This document shows, piece after piece, positions 8,328 to 17,116 of a stretch of DNA of 64,000 nucleotides. Within the stretch, counting starts at the first letter, position 1. Each line of letters starts with the position of its first letter. The stretch comes from Curtobacterium sp. GC_Cur_3. Its GTDB lineage: Bacteria; Actinomycetota; Actinomycetes; Actinomycetales; Microbacteriaceae. The notes under the pieces were generated by a model. The model did no database searches. It saw nothing but the letters and a program-made list of their open reading frames with translations, and had not been told where the DNA came from. The stretch is from assembly GCF_026544205.1 (NCBI RefSeq), contig NZ_JALNUI010000010.1, positions 1 through 64,000 on the forward strand, in the 5' to 3' direction. The position numbers were made by a program, and so were the translations under genes.

Positions 8328-9945
8328 GACCGCCCCGGCGCCCCGGCGCCGCGAGTGGGTCGTCGTCGGCGCGGTCTCGGCGGCGTTCGCGGTCGTCCTC
8401 GTGCTGTGGGCGGCGCTCGTCCCGTCGTTCCAGGCGCCGGACGAGCGGGCGCACTTCGACGCGGCGGTCCACGTCGCGATCGGGGACGGCTGGCCGGACC
8501 CGGGGAAGCTCCGCGTACTCGAGGCCGTCGAGCGTGCTGCGAAGGAGACGGACCGCCAGGCGGGGCCGTCGATGGGCGAGCTGCTCGAACGCACCGGGGC
8601 CGCCGAGACCGACACCGTCGACCAGATGACGCAGCACCCGCCGACGTACTACGTGCTCGCCGCCGGGGTCCTCCGCACCGTGCACTTCGAGTCGCTGCGA
8701 CCGGACGTCGCGGTGCTCGCCGTCCGGCTGCTCGGGGCGCTCTTCGTCCTGCCGCTGCCCGTCCTCGCCTGGGCCACCGTCCGCCGGGTGACCCGCTCGC
8801 CCCGCGCCGCGGTGGTCGGGGCCTTCGCGGTGCTCGCGGTCCCGGAGCTCGCCTCGATCGGGGCGTCGGTGTCGAACGACCCGCCTGTCATCCTCTTCGC
8901 CGCCACGACGGTCTGGCTCGCCGTCCGGGTCCTGACCGGTGACGCCCGGACGAGGACGGCACTCGCTCTCGCCCTCTCGCTCGGCGTCGCGATCCTCTGG
9001 AAGGGCACGGCGCTGCCCCTGATCCCGTTCGTCGGCCTCGCCCTGCTCGTCGGTGCGACCCGTCGACCGGGCACGGGCCCGCGGGTGGTCCGTGCACTCT
9101 GGGTGCTCGCGGTCGCCGCGGTCCTCGGGGCCGGGTGGTGGCTCAGGAACCTCCTCGTGTTCCACACGCTGCAGCCCAACGGCTTCGAGTCGCTCCGCCC
9201 GCCGAAGCCCTTCCCGTCCGGCACCGGTCCGGACCCGGTGGCCTTCGCGGACGTCTCCTGGTCCACCATCGCGCGGACGTTCTGGGGCAGCTTCGGCGGC
9301 AAGGCGCAGTGGATCATCTCGCCCGTCGTGTTCGAGACCGCGACGGTGCTGGCGCTCGGCGCGGTGCTCGTCTGGGGCTTCCCGCGACGTCCCGGACTGC
9401 GCACCGCCCTCGTGCTGGCCGCACTGCCGCTCACGGTCTTCCTGCTGCAGACGGCGAACGCCTGGGGCAGCTACCGGTCCACCACGTTCATCGGCGCGAC
9501 CCAGGGCCGGTACTACTTCCCGGCGATGCTCGCGTTCATCGCCCTGAGCGCGATCGCCTGGCGCCGTGCGATCGGCACGACGACCGGGCACCGACGCTTC
9601 GGCACGGTGGTCGCCGCGGTGTCGGCAGCCCTGGCCGTGTACGCCCTGCTGTTCACCTACGCCAGCATCGCGGAGCACTCCCGGATCCGGGTGACGTCCG
9701 TCGGGCTCGACCAGCTGTCCTCCTCGACGCCCGCGCCGGTGTCGCTGCTGGTCGCGGGCTGGGTGGTGGCGCTGGTGCTCCTGGCGATCGCGGTCGTGGT
9801 GTCGCGCGGGGTCCCGAGCGGACTCGCGGACGCACCCGTCGTGACCGGCCCCGTCGTCGACCCCCGCGTCGACGCCGAGCCCGCCCGCGTCCCCGACACT
9901 ACCGGCACCGACACCGACACCGACCGAGGAGCACCCCGAGCATGA
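8317..9945 (+). CDS. DUF2142-type polytopic membrane protein
   Basis: This 542-residue membrane protein is predicted to have ~12 helices. The first extracytoplasmic loop contains APDERAHFDAAVHVAIGD and DQMTQHPPTYYVLAAG, the same layout as the proteins at 5776 (minus strand) and 9942. The C-terminus ends in a soluble acidic tail rich in Asp, Thr and Pro. It overlaps the upstream GT2 gene by 11 nt and the downstream paralogue by 4 nt (ATGA), so the three should be translationally coupled. It may use the lipid-linked sugar made by the GT2; the exact reaction is unknown. Confidence 0.87.
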   Translation: MATETAPAPRRREWVVVGAVSAAFAVVLVLWAALVPSFQAPDERAHFDAAVHVAIGDGWPDPGKLRVLEAVERAAKETDRQAGPSMGELLERTGAAETDTVDQMTQHPPTYYVLAAGVLRTVHFESLRPDVAVLAVRLLGALFVLPLPVLAWATVRRVTRSPRAAVVGAFAVLAVPELASIGASVSNDPPVILFAATTVWLAVRVLTGDARTRTALALALSLGVAILWKGTALPLIPFVGLALLVGATRRPGTGPRVVRALWVLAVAAVLGAGWWLRNLLVFHTLQPNGFESLRPPKPFPSGTGPDPVAFADVSWSTIARTFWGSFGGKAQWIISPVVFETATVLALGAVLVWGFPRRPGLRTALVLAALPLTVFLLQTANAWGSYRSTTFIGATQGRYYFPAMLAFIALSAIAWRRAIGTTTGHRRFGTVVAAVSAALAVYALLFTYASIAEHSRIRVTSVGLDQLSSSTPAPVSLLVAGWVVALVLLAIAVVVSRGVPSGLADAPVVTGPVVDPRVDAEPARVPDTTGTDTDTDRGAPRA

Positions 9946-11636
9946 CGTGCGTGTCCCCCGCAGCGACGACTCCGCGCATCGGTCGGGGCGAGGTCGTCTC
10001 CCTCCTGGGCGTCACGGCCGTCTTCGTCCTGCTCCTGGTCACCTGGGCGTACGTGAACCCCGCGCTGCACGGCCCGGACGAGGTCGCGAACGTCGACGCC
10101 GTGCTCCACCTCGCGATGGGCCAGAGCTGGCCGCACCCGGGCGACCTGCACTACGTCCAGGGGCTGCTCGCGCAGAACGTGCCGAACCACCTGCCGCCGG
10201 CGGCCGAGCGCGGCACCTTCGCGGCGATCGTCGGCGACGGCACCGAGAACGAGCTCGTCAACCCGATGTCGCAGCACCCGCCGACCTGGTTCCTCGTGCA
10301 GGCGATCGTCGCGCACGTGATCGACTTCGCGAGCCACCGCTGGGACCTCGTGGTGCTGGTCTGGCGGCTGGTCGACGTCGTCGTCGCGGCACCGCTCCCA
10401 CTGCTCGTGTGGGCCGCGGTCCGTCGTGCCACCCGGTCGCCGCGCCTCGCGGTCAGTGCCGCCGTCGCGCTCCTCGCCGTGCCCCAGCTCCTGCAGCTCA
10501 CGTCGTCGGTGTCCGTGTGGGTGCCCGTCATCACCGCCGGTGCCCTCGCCACGTGGCTCGGGGTCCGCGTCCTCACGGGTGACCGGTCCTGGTGGACAGC
10601 ACTCGCCCTCGGCGGCGCACTCGCCGTCGGCACCGCCGTGATGGCCGGGGGCGTGATGGCGGTGCCCTTCGCGCTGCTCGCCGTGCTCCTGGCACGGTCC
10701 GACGGCGCGGGCGGACGGGCGCTCGGCGTCCTCGGCCGCGTGCTCCGTGCCGTCGTCGTCCTCGCCGTGCCGCTCGTGACCACGGGCTGGTGGTACCTGG
10801 CGCAGCTCGTCCGGACGGGGACGCCGCAGCCCGACTCGTACCCGGCGGTCGTCCTGCGGTGGCCACGGCTCGAGGGGCCGGACGGGGTCCAGTTCGCCGG
10901 CGTGTTCTGGAACGGGCTGTCGAACTCGTTCTGGGGACAGCTCGGGCGGTACGAGTGGCCCCTGTCCCCGATCCTCGTCGACACGTTCACGGTGCTCGCC
11001 CTCACCGTCCTGGTCTGGGGCGTGTCGCGTCGCTCGACGGACCGCCGCGTGCTGGCCGTCGCCGGCGTGTTCCCGCTGACCGCCCTCGTCGTGGTCGTCG
11101 TCCGGGACTGGGCGACGTACGCCGGGCACCTCGGCGTGAACGTGAACCAGGGGCGCTTCCTGTTCCCCGCGGTCGCCGCCCTCCTCGTGACGCAGGCGGT
11201 CGCGTGGCAGGCGCTCGTCGTCCGCCGCGAGGTCCGGGTCCGCCTCGCCCGCGCGGCGCTCGTCGTCGCGCCGGTCGTCGTCGTCGCCGCCCTCGGTCTG
11301 CTCTACGCCGGGACGTACGAGGAACTCGTGTTCCGCGTCTCCGCCGCCGGCAAGCAGACGCTGTGGGGATCGCTGCCGCTCGGACGTGCCCCGCTGGGTG
11401 CGCTGGTGGTCGCCGTCGGCGTCCTGGGCGCCGCCACGATCGTCATCGCCTGGCGCTGGTTCGGCTCGACGCGCACGGTGGGGTCCACCGACGACACCAC
11501 CGCCACCGCCCCGACCACCACCGGGACCGGCGACACCACCGCCACCGCCGACACCACCACCACCACCACCACGGACCCGCTCCCCGACTCGGACGCCGGT
11601 CCGACGATGCCCGCTAGACTGCCCGCCGACCGCTGA
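9942..11636 (+). CDS. DUF2142-type polytopic membrane protein with Thr-rich tail
   Basis: This 564-residue paralogue of the preceding protein has GPDEVANVDAVLHLAMGQ and NPMSQHPPTWFLVQA in the first loop and ~12 membrane helices. The start is ATG 9942, inside an ATGA overlap with the upstream stop. The last ~45 residues are a low-complexity Thr/Asp/Ala stretch encoded by ACC-rich DNA around 11494-11575, which probably forms a disordered tail. The 3' end of the gene contains the candidate promoter of rmlB. It is likely an extracytoplasmic glycan-modifying or transport protein; the substrate is unknown. Confidence 0.87.
   Translation: MTCVSPAATTPRIGRGEVVSLLGVTAVFVLLLVTWAYVNPALHGPDEVANVDAVLHLAMGQSWPHPGDLHYVQGLLAQNVPNHLPPAAERGTFAAIVGDGTENELVNPMSQHPPTWFLVQAIVAHVIDFASHRWDLVVLVWRLVDVVVAAPLPLLVWAAVRRATRSPRLAVSAAVALLAVPQLLQLTSSVSVWVPVITAGALATWLGVRVLTGDRSWWTALALGGALAVGTAVMAGGVMAVPFALLAVLLARSDGAGGRALGVLGRVLRAVVVLAVPLVTTGWWYLAQLVRTGTPQPDSYPAVVLRWPRLEGPDGVQFAGVFWNGLSNSFWGQLGRYEWPLSPILVDTFTVLALTVLVWGVSRRSTDRRVLAVAGVFPLTALVVVVVRDWATYAGHLGVNVNQGRFLFPAVAALLVTQAVAWQALVVRREVRVRLARAALVVAPVVVVAALGLLYAGTYEELVFRVSAAGKQTLWGSLPLGRAPLGALVVAVGVLGAATIVIAWRWFGSTRTVGSTDDTTATAPTTTGTGDTTATADTTTTTTTDPLPDSDAGPTMPARLPADR
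11615..11620 (+). promoter_or_regulatory. Candidate -10 element (TAGACT) for rmlBD
   Basis: TAGACT lies within the last codons of the upstream membrane-protein gene. It would start a ~35-nt leader that contains the AAGGA ribosome site of rmlB. It implies that rmlBD can be expressed separately from the membrane genes. Confidence 0.4.
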
Positions 11637-11659
11637 ACCGATCACTGAAGGAACAACGC

Positions 11660-12646
11660 GTGAAGATCCTCGTCACCGGAGGAGCCGGCTTCATCGGCTC
11701 GAACTTCGTCCGCCGTACACTGCAGGACGCCTACCCCGGCCTCGAAGGTGCCGACGTGGTCGTCTACGACGCACTGACGTACTCGGGCAACCTCGAGAAC
11801 CTCGCACCGGTCGCGGACTCCCCCCGCTACTCGTTCGTCCAGGGCGACATCACCGACGCCGCCAAGCTCGACGAGGTGATCCCCGGCATCGACGCGATCG
11901 TGCACTTCGCCGCCGAGTCCCACGTCGACCGCTCCGTCCGCGACTCCGGCATCTTCGTCGAGACCAACGTCGTCGGGACCCAGCGGCTGCTCGACGCGGC
12001 GCTCCGTCACGGCACCGAGCGCTTCGTGCACGTCTCCACGGACGAGGTCTACGGCTCCATCAGCGAAGGCTCCTGGGCCGAGGACCGTCCCCTCGAGCCG
12101 AACTCGCCGTACTCGGCGTCGAAGGCCGGCAGCGACCTCCTCGCCCGCAGCTACCACCGCACGCACGGGCTGAACCTCTCGATCACGCGCTGCTCGAACA
12201 ACTACGGGCCGTACCACTTCCCCGAGAAGGTCATCCCGCTGTTCGTCACGAACCTCATCGACGACCGCCACGTCCCGCTCTACGGCGAGGGCAACAACAT
12301 CCGCGACTGGCTGCACGTCGACGACCACACCCGCGGCATCGCGATGGTCCTGACCCGTGGCCGCGCCGGCGAGATCTACAACATCGGCGGCGGCACCGAG
12401 CTCACCAACAAGGAGCTCACCGAGATGCTGCTCGAGGCCACCGGCAAGGACTGGTCGTACGTCGACCGCGTCGCGGACCGCCTCGGACACGACCTCCGCT
12501 ACTCGGTGGACATCAGCAAGATCCAGGCCGAGCTCGGCTACGAGCCCCAGGTCCCCTTCGAGCAGGGACTCGCCGACGTCGTCCAGTGGTACCGCGACAA
12601 CCGCGCCTGGTGGGAGCCGCTCAAGGAGCGCGCGGCCCTGGCCTGA
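11660..12646 (+). CDS. rmlB: dTDP-glucose 4,6-dehydratase (RmlB)
   Basis: This extended short-chain dehydrogenase converts dTDP-glucose to dTDP-4-keto-6-deoxyglucose with bound NAD. The N-terminus has the cofactor motif VTGGAGFIGSNF. The active-site triad is in HVSTDEVYGSI (Thr, Asp, Glu) and YSASKAGSD (Tyr, Lys). TRCSNNYGPYHFPEKVIP and IYNIGGGTELTN are standard. The length of 328 residues fits the family. The start is GTG 11660 with GAAGGA ~8 nt upstream. rmlD follows 21 nt downstream. Confidence 0.97.
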   Translation: MKILVTGGAGFIGSNFVRRTLQDAYPGLEGADVVVYDALTYSGNLENLAPVADSPRYSFVQGDITDAAKLDEVIPGIDAIVHFAAESHVDRSVRDSGIFVETNVVGTQRLLDAALRHGTERFVHVSTDEVYGSISEGSWAEDRPLEPNSPYSASKAGSDLLARSYHRTHGLNLSITRCSNNYGPYHFPEKVIPLFVTNLIDDRHVPLYGEGNNIRDWLHVDDHTRGIAMVLTRGRAGEIYNIGGGTELTNKELTEMLLEATGKDWSYVDRVADRLGHDLRYSVDISKIQAELGYEPQVPFEQGLADVVQWYRDNRAWWEPLKERAALA

Positions 12647-12667
12647 GCCCGGACGACGGACCAGACC

Positions 12668-13519
12668 ATGACCCGATACCTCATCACCGGCGCGGCCGGC
12701 ATGCTCGGCCAGGACCTCCAGCAGGCCCTCGCCGGACGTGACGTGACCGCCCTCTCGCGCGCCGACCTCGACATCACCGACCCGTCCGCGGTCACCGCGG
12801 CGGTCGCCGGGCACGACGTCGTCATCAACGCCGCCGCCTACACCAAGGTCGACGACGCCGAGTCCCACGAGGACGACGCCCACGCCGTGAACGCCCGCGG
12901 CCCCGAGGTCCTCGCGACGGCCGCGGTCGCCGCCGGCGCGAAGCTCGTGCACGTCTCCACGGACTACGTCTTCGACGGCAACGGCACCTCCCCGTACGCC
13001 GAGGACGAGCCCACCGACCCGATCGGCGCCTACGGCCGCACGAAGGCCGAGGGGGAAGCCGCCGTCCGTCGCGTCGCACCGGACTCCTCCTGGATCGTCC
13101 GCGCGGCATGGCTCTACGGCGCGGGTGGCCCGAACTTCGCCAAGACGATGATCCGGCTCGCCGGGTCGCACGAGACCGTCAGCGTCGTCACCGACCAGGT
13201 CGGGCAGCCGACGTGGACGGGCGACCTGGCACGACAGATCGTCGCGATGGTCGACGCCGACGCACCCGCGGGCATCTACCACGGCACGAACGCCGGGCAG
13301 GGGTCGTGGCTGGACTTCACGAAGGCGATCTTCACCGAGGTCGGGCTCGACCCCGAGCGCGTCCTGCCCACGGACAGCTCCGCGTTCGTCCGTCCGGCTC
13401 CTCGCCCCGCCTACAGCGTCCTCGGGCACGACGCGTGGTCGCGTGCCGGCATCCCGGCGATGCGCGACTGGCGCGAGGCACTGCACGCCGCCGCGCAGGC
13501 GGGTGTGCTCGCGTCCTGA
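12668..13519 (+). CDS. rmlD: dTDP-4-dehydrorhamnose reductase (RmlD)
   Basis: This 283-residue NAD(P)H-dependent reductase makes dTDP-L-rhamnose, the final step of the pathway. It shows the Rossmann motif TGAAGMLGQDL, VINAAAYTKVDDAE, HVSTDYVFDGNG and the catalytic YGRTKAEGE, followed by RAAWLYG. It is the second gene of the rmlBD pair and ends 11 nt before a large inverted repeat. The protein is not fused to RmlC, which here is a separate gene on the other strand. Confidence 0.96.
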   Translation: MTRYLITGAAGMLGQDLQQALAGRDVTALSRADLDITDPSAVTAAVAGHDVVINAAAYTKVDDAESHEDDAHAVNARGPEVLATAAVAAGAKLVHVSTDYVFDGNGTSPYAEDEPTDPIGAYGRTKAEGEAAVRRVAPDSSWIVRAAWLYGAGGPNFAKTMIRLAGSHETVSVVTDQVGQPTWTGDLARQIVAMVDADAPAGIYHGTNAGQGSWLDFTKAIFTEVGLDPERVLPTDSSAFVRPAPRPAYSVLGHDAWSRAGIPAMRDWREALHAAAQAGVLAS

Positions 13520-13530
13520 GACGCACCGGC

Positions 13531-13597
13531 TGACGGACTGGAGGCCCTGCTCACCGACCGCGACACGCGGAACGTGAGCAGGGCCTCCAGTGCGTCA
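13531..13597. terminator. Bidirectional hairpin between convergent rmlD and a glycosyltransferase
   Basis: The arms at 13531-13554 and 13574-13597 form a 24-bp stem with one G:G mismatch; the inner 18 bp are perfect. The loop is 19 nt. No U-tract follows on either side, so this is an L-shaped actinobacterial-type terminator by inference. The arm contains CTGGAGGC, which recurs in the dispersed motif described in the findings. Confidence 0.7.
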
Positions 13598-13617
13598 CTG
13601 GTGGACGATTGGTGCTG

Positions 13618-14730
13618 TCAGCCGACGGTCCGGCGCAGGCGTTCGTCGAGGGGTGCCACCGCGTTGGCCGGACGGAACCGGTCGGCTGCGGCTGACGCCG
13701 CTGCCCTCCGCTCGGCGAGGCGCGTGCGGTCCTCGCCCAGGGCGCGGATGGCCGCCGCGAGCGCGGCGGCGTCCCCGGCTGCCACGCGGTCCACGGCGTC
13801 GCCGAACGCGCGCTGCTGCGGGGCCGTGTCGCTGGTGACGATCGCGAGACCGGCGGCGGCGCACTGGTAGACCTTGTTCGGCACGACCTTCAGTGCCTTC
13901 GGGGTCGTGCCCATGATGCCGATGCCGACGTCGTGCGCGGCCACCCGGGCGGGCAGGTCCGCGGCGTCGACCCAGGGCACCCACTCCGTGGGCGCACCGC
14001 CGACGGCGGCTGCGACGGCCGCGTCGTGGTCCTGCCCCGACCCGATCATCGTGACCGTGACCCGGCCGTCGTCGGGCAGCAGGCCGATCGCGCGGCCGAT
14101 CGTCTCCGCACCCTGCAGCGGCGTGAACAGCCCGAAGAAGACCACGCGGAGGGGCTCGTCGTCCGGTCGGTCCTCGGGGTGCGCGCCCGCCTGGTACCAG
14201 GACGCGGTGGCCCCGACGGGCACCACGACCGCCTTGTCGCGGAGGGCGTCCGGCACCATGGCCCGGTGCTCCTCGGTGTCGACGACCACGACGTCCGCGA
14301 TGGTGAGCGCGGCGCGGTCGAGGAAGCGGAGCAGCCGCTGCTTGAGACCGCCGGCACCGACACCGCGGTCCTGTGCGGTGCTGGCGGCGAAGATCAGGTG
14401 GTCGAGGACGATCCGCGTCCGCGGGAACAGCAGCCGCGCGAGCCAGACGTCGAAGTGCCCCATGTACCCGACGAGCAGGGCGTCGGGTCGGCCGGACCGA
14501 CGGACGGCGAGCGCCTTCGCGGTGAGCCGCGTCCAGCTGCTCGCGAGCCGTCCGGCCATGCGCAACGCCCCCGAGGCGGCGCCGAGCATGGCGACGCGGT
14601 CCTTCGTCGAGAGCCCGAGCGGGACGTTCGCCTCCGCGACGACGTGACCGCGCTCGCGCAGGCCGTCGGCGAGGACGCGCACCCGGGGGTGGTCCGACGC
14701 CTGGTATGTTCCGAAGGCCAAGATCCGCAC
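13618..14730 (-). CDS. Glycosyltransferase, GT-B/GT4-like
   Basis: This 370-residue cytoplasmic enzyme begins MRILAFGTYQASDHPRV. The second domain has LRVVFFGLFTPLQGAETI, TVTMIGSGQDHDAAV, DVGIGIMGTTPKALKVVPNK and VYQCAAAGLAIVTSD, which correspond to the donor-binding half of GT4 enzymes. GTG 14730 is preferred because GGAAGG lies ~10 nt upstream and the conserved sequence starts there; an upstream ATG at 14817 would add 29 Arg-rich residues. It converges on rmlD and diverges from the flippase-like gene at 14802. The sugar donor is unknown. Confidence 0.87.
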   Translation of the reverse strand: MRILAFGTYQASDHPRVRVLADGLRERGHVVAEANVPLGLSTKDRVAMLGAASGALRMAGRLASSWTRLTAKALAVRRSGRPDALLVGYMGHFDVWLARLLFPRTRIVLDHLIFAASTAQDRGVGAGGLKQRLLRFLDRAALTIADVVVVDTEEHRAMVPDALRDKAVVVPVGATASWYQAGAHPEDRPDDEPLRVVFFGLFTPLQGAETIGRAIGLLPDDGRVTVTMIGSGQDHDAAVAAAVGGAPTEWVPWVDAADLPARVAAHDVGIGIMGTTPKALKVVPNKVYQCAAAGLAIVTSDTAPQQRAFGDAVDRVAAGDAAALAAAIRALGEDRTRLAERRAAASAAADRFRPANAVAPLDERLRRTVG

Positions 14731-14801
14731 GTGGGCCGCCCCTTCCGATGGTCGCGCGCGCCGTCTCCGGTCTCGGCGCACCCGATCAACCCTAGGTGAG
14801 A

Positions 14802-15824
14802 ATGACCGACGCCCCACAGCCCGCGAAGCGCTCGCGAGCCAAGTCCGTGATCCGCACCGTCGGCCTCGTCGTCGCCCTCGCGCTCTGCGTGGCGTTCCTC
14901 GTGCCGCGCGCCGGTGACATCAGCGACGCGTTCGGACGGCAGGACCCGTGGTCCCTCGTCGCGGCGCTCGTGACCGGGGCGGCGGCGACGTACGTCACGT
15001 TCCTGTCCTGGCGTGCGCTGATGTCCGGTGCCGGCCACCACATCCCGATCCGGGCCGCCCAGCGGGTGTTCTTCCTGTCGCAGATCGGCAAGTACATCCC
15101 GGGGTCGGTGTGGCCGATCGTCGCTCAGGCCGACCTCGGGCGTGAGCACCGTGTCCCGGCCGCCAGGAGCGTCGCCGTCGGCATGCTCACCCTGCTCGTG
15201 AGCTGCGGCGCCGGCGTGTCCGTCGCGGCGGTGACCATCCCCTTCGTCCAGCCCGACGCCTTCGCCAGCTACTGGTTCGTCGTGCTCCTGGTGCCGATCG
15301 TCCTCGCGGCGCTGCACCCGGCCGTGCTGCGGTTCGGCCTGCGCCTGGCGTCGAAGGTCACCCGGCGCGACCTCGGCACCATCGACCTGCGCATCGGCGC
15401 GATCATCCGGGCCTTCGGCTGGGCCGCGCTGGCGTGGCTCCTCTTCGGCCTGCACATCACCCTCGTGCTGGTCCCGCTCGCCCGCGTCGACCTGCGCGTC
15501 ACCACGCTGACCATCGGCGCGTACGCCCTCGCCTGGCTCGTGGGCTTCCTCGTCTTCTTCCTGCCCGCCGGCCTCGGCGGCCGGGAGGCCGTCCTCACGG
15601 CGCTGCTCACCGCGAACGTCCCGCTCGGCGCGTCCGCGGCGGTCAGCGTCGCGGTGATGTCGCGCGTGCTCCTCACCGTCGTCGACCTGGTCTTCGCCGG
15701 CGCTGCGGTGCTCGGCGAACGCCGCCGCCGTGCAGCCGGACGGGCAGCGGGACCGGCGGCAGGTCCGCTCCCGACGGCGGACGCCACGGCGCCCGACACC
15801 GCCGGTCCTCCAGACGACCACTGA
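14802..15824 (+). CDS. Flippase-like (UPF0104/LPG synthase TM-type) membrane protein
   Basis: This 340-residue protein is predicted to have ~8 membrane helices. SQIGKYIPGSVWPIVAQ and FFLPAGLGGREAVLTALL are characteristic of the lysylphosphatidylglycerol synthase transmembrane-domain family (PF03706). Members without the C-terminal synthase domain are often found in glycan loci and are thought to move lipid-linked substrates. That synthase domain is absent here. The start is ATG 14802 with AGGTGAG immediately upstream; GTG 14796 is an alternative two codons earlier. A soluble tail of ~40 residues rich in Ala, Pro and Arg ends the protein. The GT4 gene follows after 62 nt. Confidence 0.87.
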   Translation: MTDAPQPAKRSRAKSVIRTVGLVVALALCVAFLVPRAGDISDAFGRQDPWSLVAALVTGAAATYVTFLSWRALMSGAGHHIPIRAAQRVFFLSQIGKYIPGSVWPIVAQADLGREHRVPAARSVAVGMLTLLVSCGAGVSVAAVTIPFVQPDAFASYWFVVLLVPIVLAALHPAVLRFGLRLASKVTRRDLGTIDLRIGAIIRAFGWAALAWLLFGLHITLVLVPLARVDLRVTTLTIGAYALAWLVGFLVFFLPAGLGGREAVLTALLTANVPLGASAAVSVAVMSRVLLTVVDLVFAGAAVLGERRRRAAGRAAGPAAGPLPTADATAPDTAGPPDDH

Positions 15825-15830
15825 TACTGT
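15825..15830 (+). promoter_or_regulatory. Candidate -10 element (TACTGT) upstream of the GT4 gene
   Basis: TACTGT directly follows the TGA of the flippase-like gene. It would give a ~50-nt leader to ATG 15887, which has GAGGAG at 15872-15877. No clear -35 is seen. Confidence 0.35.
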
Positions 15831-15886
15831 CGGCTGTCGATCCACCCGCCGGGCACCCGGCCGAACCACCCGAGGAGCTCCGCCAG

Positions 15887-17029
15887 ATGACCACTCTCCG
15901 CGTGATCGTCGACCAGGTGGTCGCCCCGGTCCCCGGCGGCATCGGCCGCTACGCGGAGGAACTCACCCGGCAGCTCATCGCGACCGCGCCGGCGGGGTGC
16001 GACGTCGAGGCGGTCGTCTCGGCCGTGACCCAGCAGGACGTCCAGCACCTGCGGACCCTGCTGCCCGGACTCGCCGGACTCGACCGCCTGGCGCTCCCCC
16101 GCCGCGAGCTCTCGCTCGCCTGGCAGGCCGGCATGGCGCGCGGCGCTTCCCACGGCATGGTCCACGCCCCGAGCGTCCTCGCGCCGCTCGTCGGGCACAA
16201 CCGCTTCCAGGAGCCCGGTCGACAGACCGTCGTCACGGTGCACGACACGGTGCCGTGGACCCACCCGGAGACCCTGACCCCGCGCGGGGTGCACTTCCAC
16301 AAGGCGATGGTGAAGCGTGCCTTCCGGTACGCCGACGCCGTGGTCGTGCCGACGCACGCCGTGGCCGCGCAGCTCAACGAGATCCGGCGGTTCGACGACC
16401 GGCTCCGTGTCATCGGCGGCGCCCCGAGCGGTCGACTCCGCGTGCCGGTCGACGCCGACCTCCGCGCCGAGCGGCTCGGTCTGCCGGAGCGCTACGTCCT
16501 GGCGGTCGGCACGCTCGAGCCTCGGAAGGGCCTGACCGCGTTGATCGAGGCGATGGCGCACCCCGCCGCCCCGAAGGACGTCCCCCTCGTCATCGCCGGT
16601 CCGGACGGCTGGGGTGACGTCGACGTGGACACCGCCGCCGAGCGCGCTGGCCTCGCCCCGGAGCGGGTGAAGGTCCTCGGCCGGATCGACGACGCCGACC
16701 TCGCCGTGGCGTACGACCGTGCGACGGTCTTCGTCTTCCCGAGCCTCGCCGAGGGCTTCGGGCTGCCCGTGATCGAGGCCATGAGCTTCGGCACGCCCGT
16801 CATCCACTCGGACGACGACGCCGTCCGGGAGGTCGCCTCCGACGCCGGCGTCTGCGTCGCCAGGAACCCGCGCGAGGGCTACCCGGAACGACTCGCCCAG
16901 GCGATGTACCAGGTCGTCAACGACGCCCACCTCGCCGGCCAGCTCGCGATCGCCGGACCGGACCGTGCCCGGATGTTCGACTGGCGCGACTCCGCCCTCG
17001 AGACCTGGCAGCTCCACGCGGACCTCTGA
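15887..17029 (+). CDS. Glycosyltransferase family 4
   Basis: This 380-residue GT-B enzyme begins MTTLRVIVDQVVAPVPGGIG, where PGGIGRYAEEL is the acceptor-domain glycine loop of GT4 proteins. VVTVHDTVPWTHPETL, YVLAVGTLEPRKGL, PLVIAGPDGWGDVD, VKVLGRIDDADL, VFVFPSLAEGFGLPVIEAM and GTPVIHSDD form the complete donor site, including the E-x7-E motif. It resembles mannosyl- and rhamnosyltransferases of surface polysaccharide clusters. ATG 15887 is chosen for its strong GAGGAG site; the open frame extends upstream without conservation. It is the last gene of the surface glycan block. Confidence 0.93.
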   Translation: MTTLRVIVDQVVAPVPGGIGRYAEELTRQLIATAPAGCDVEAVVSAVTQQDVQHLRTLLPGLAGLDRLALPRRELSLAWQAGMARGASHGMVHAPSVLAPLVGHNRFQEPGRQTVVTVHDTVPWTHPETLTPRGVHFHKAMVKRAFRYADAVVVPTHAVAAQLNEIRRFDDRLRVIGGAPSGRLRVPVDADLRAERLGLPERYVLAVGTLEPRKGLTALIEAMAHPAAPKDVPLVIAGPDGWGDVDVDTAAERAGLAPERVKVLGRIDDADLAVAYDRATVFVFPSLAEGFGLPVIEAMSFGTPVIHSDDDAVREVASDAGVCVARNPREGYPERLAQAMYQVVNDAHLAGQLAIAGPDRARMFDWRDSALETWQLHADL

Positions 17030-17116
17030 ACACGGCCGATCACGGGTCGGCATCGATCAGTCCACCGCGCCGTGTCCTGCCAGGAGCAGACCGCGGCGAC
17101 TGTCAGGATCGAGCAC

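Noticed and set aside
11494..11575. ACC-rich repeats at the end of a DUF2142-type gene as a CRISPR-like or mobile repeat.
   Set aside because: The units are 3-6 nt codon repeats that stay in frame and encode a Thr-rich tail; no spacers exist.
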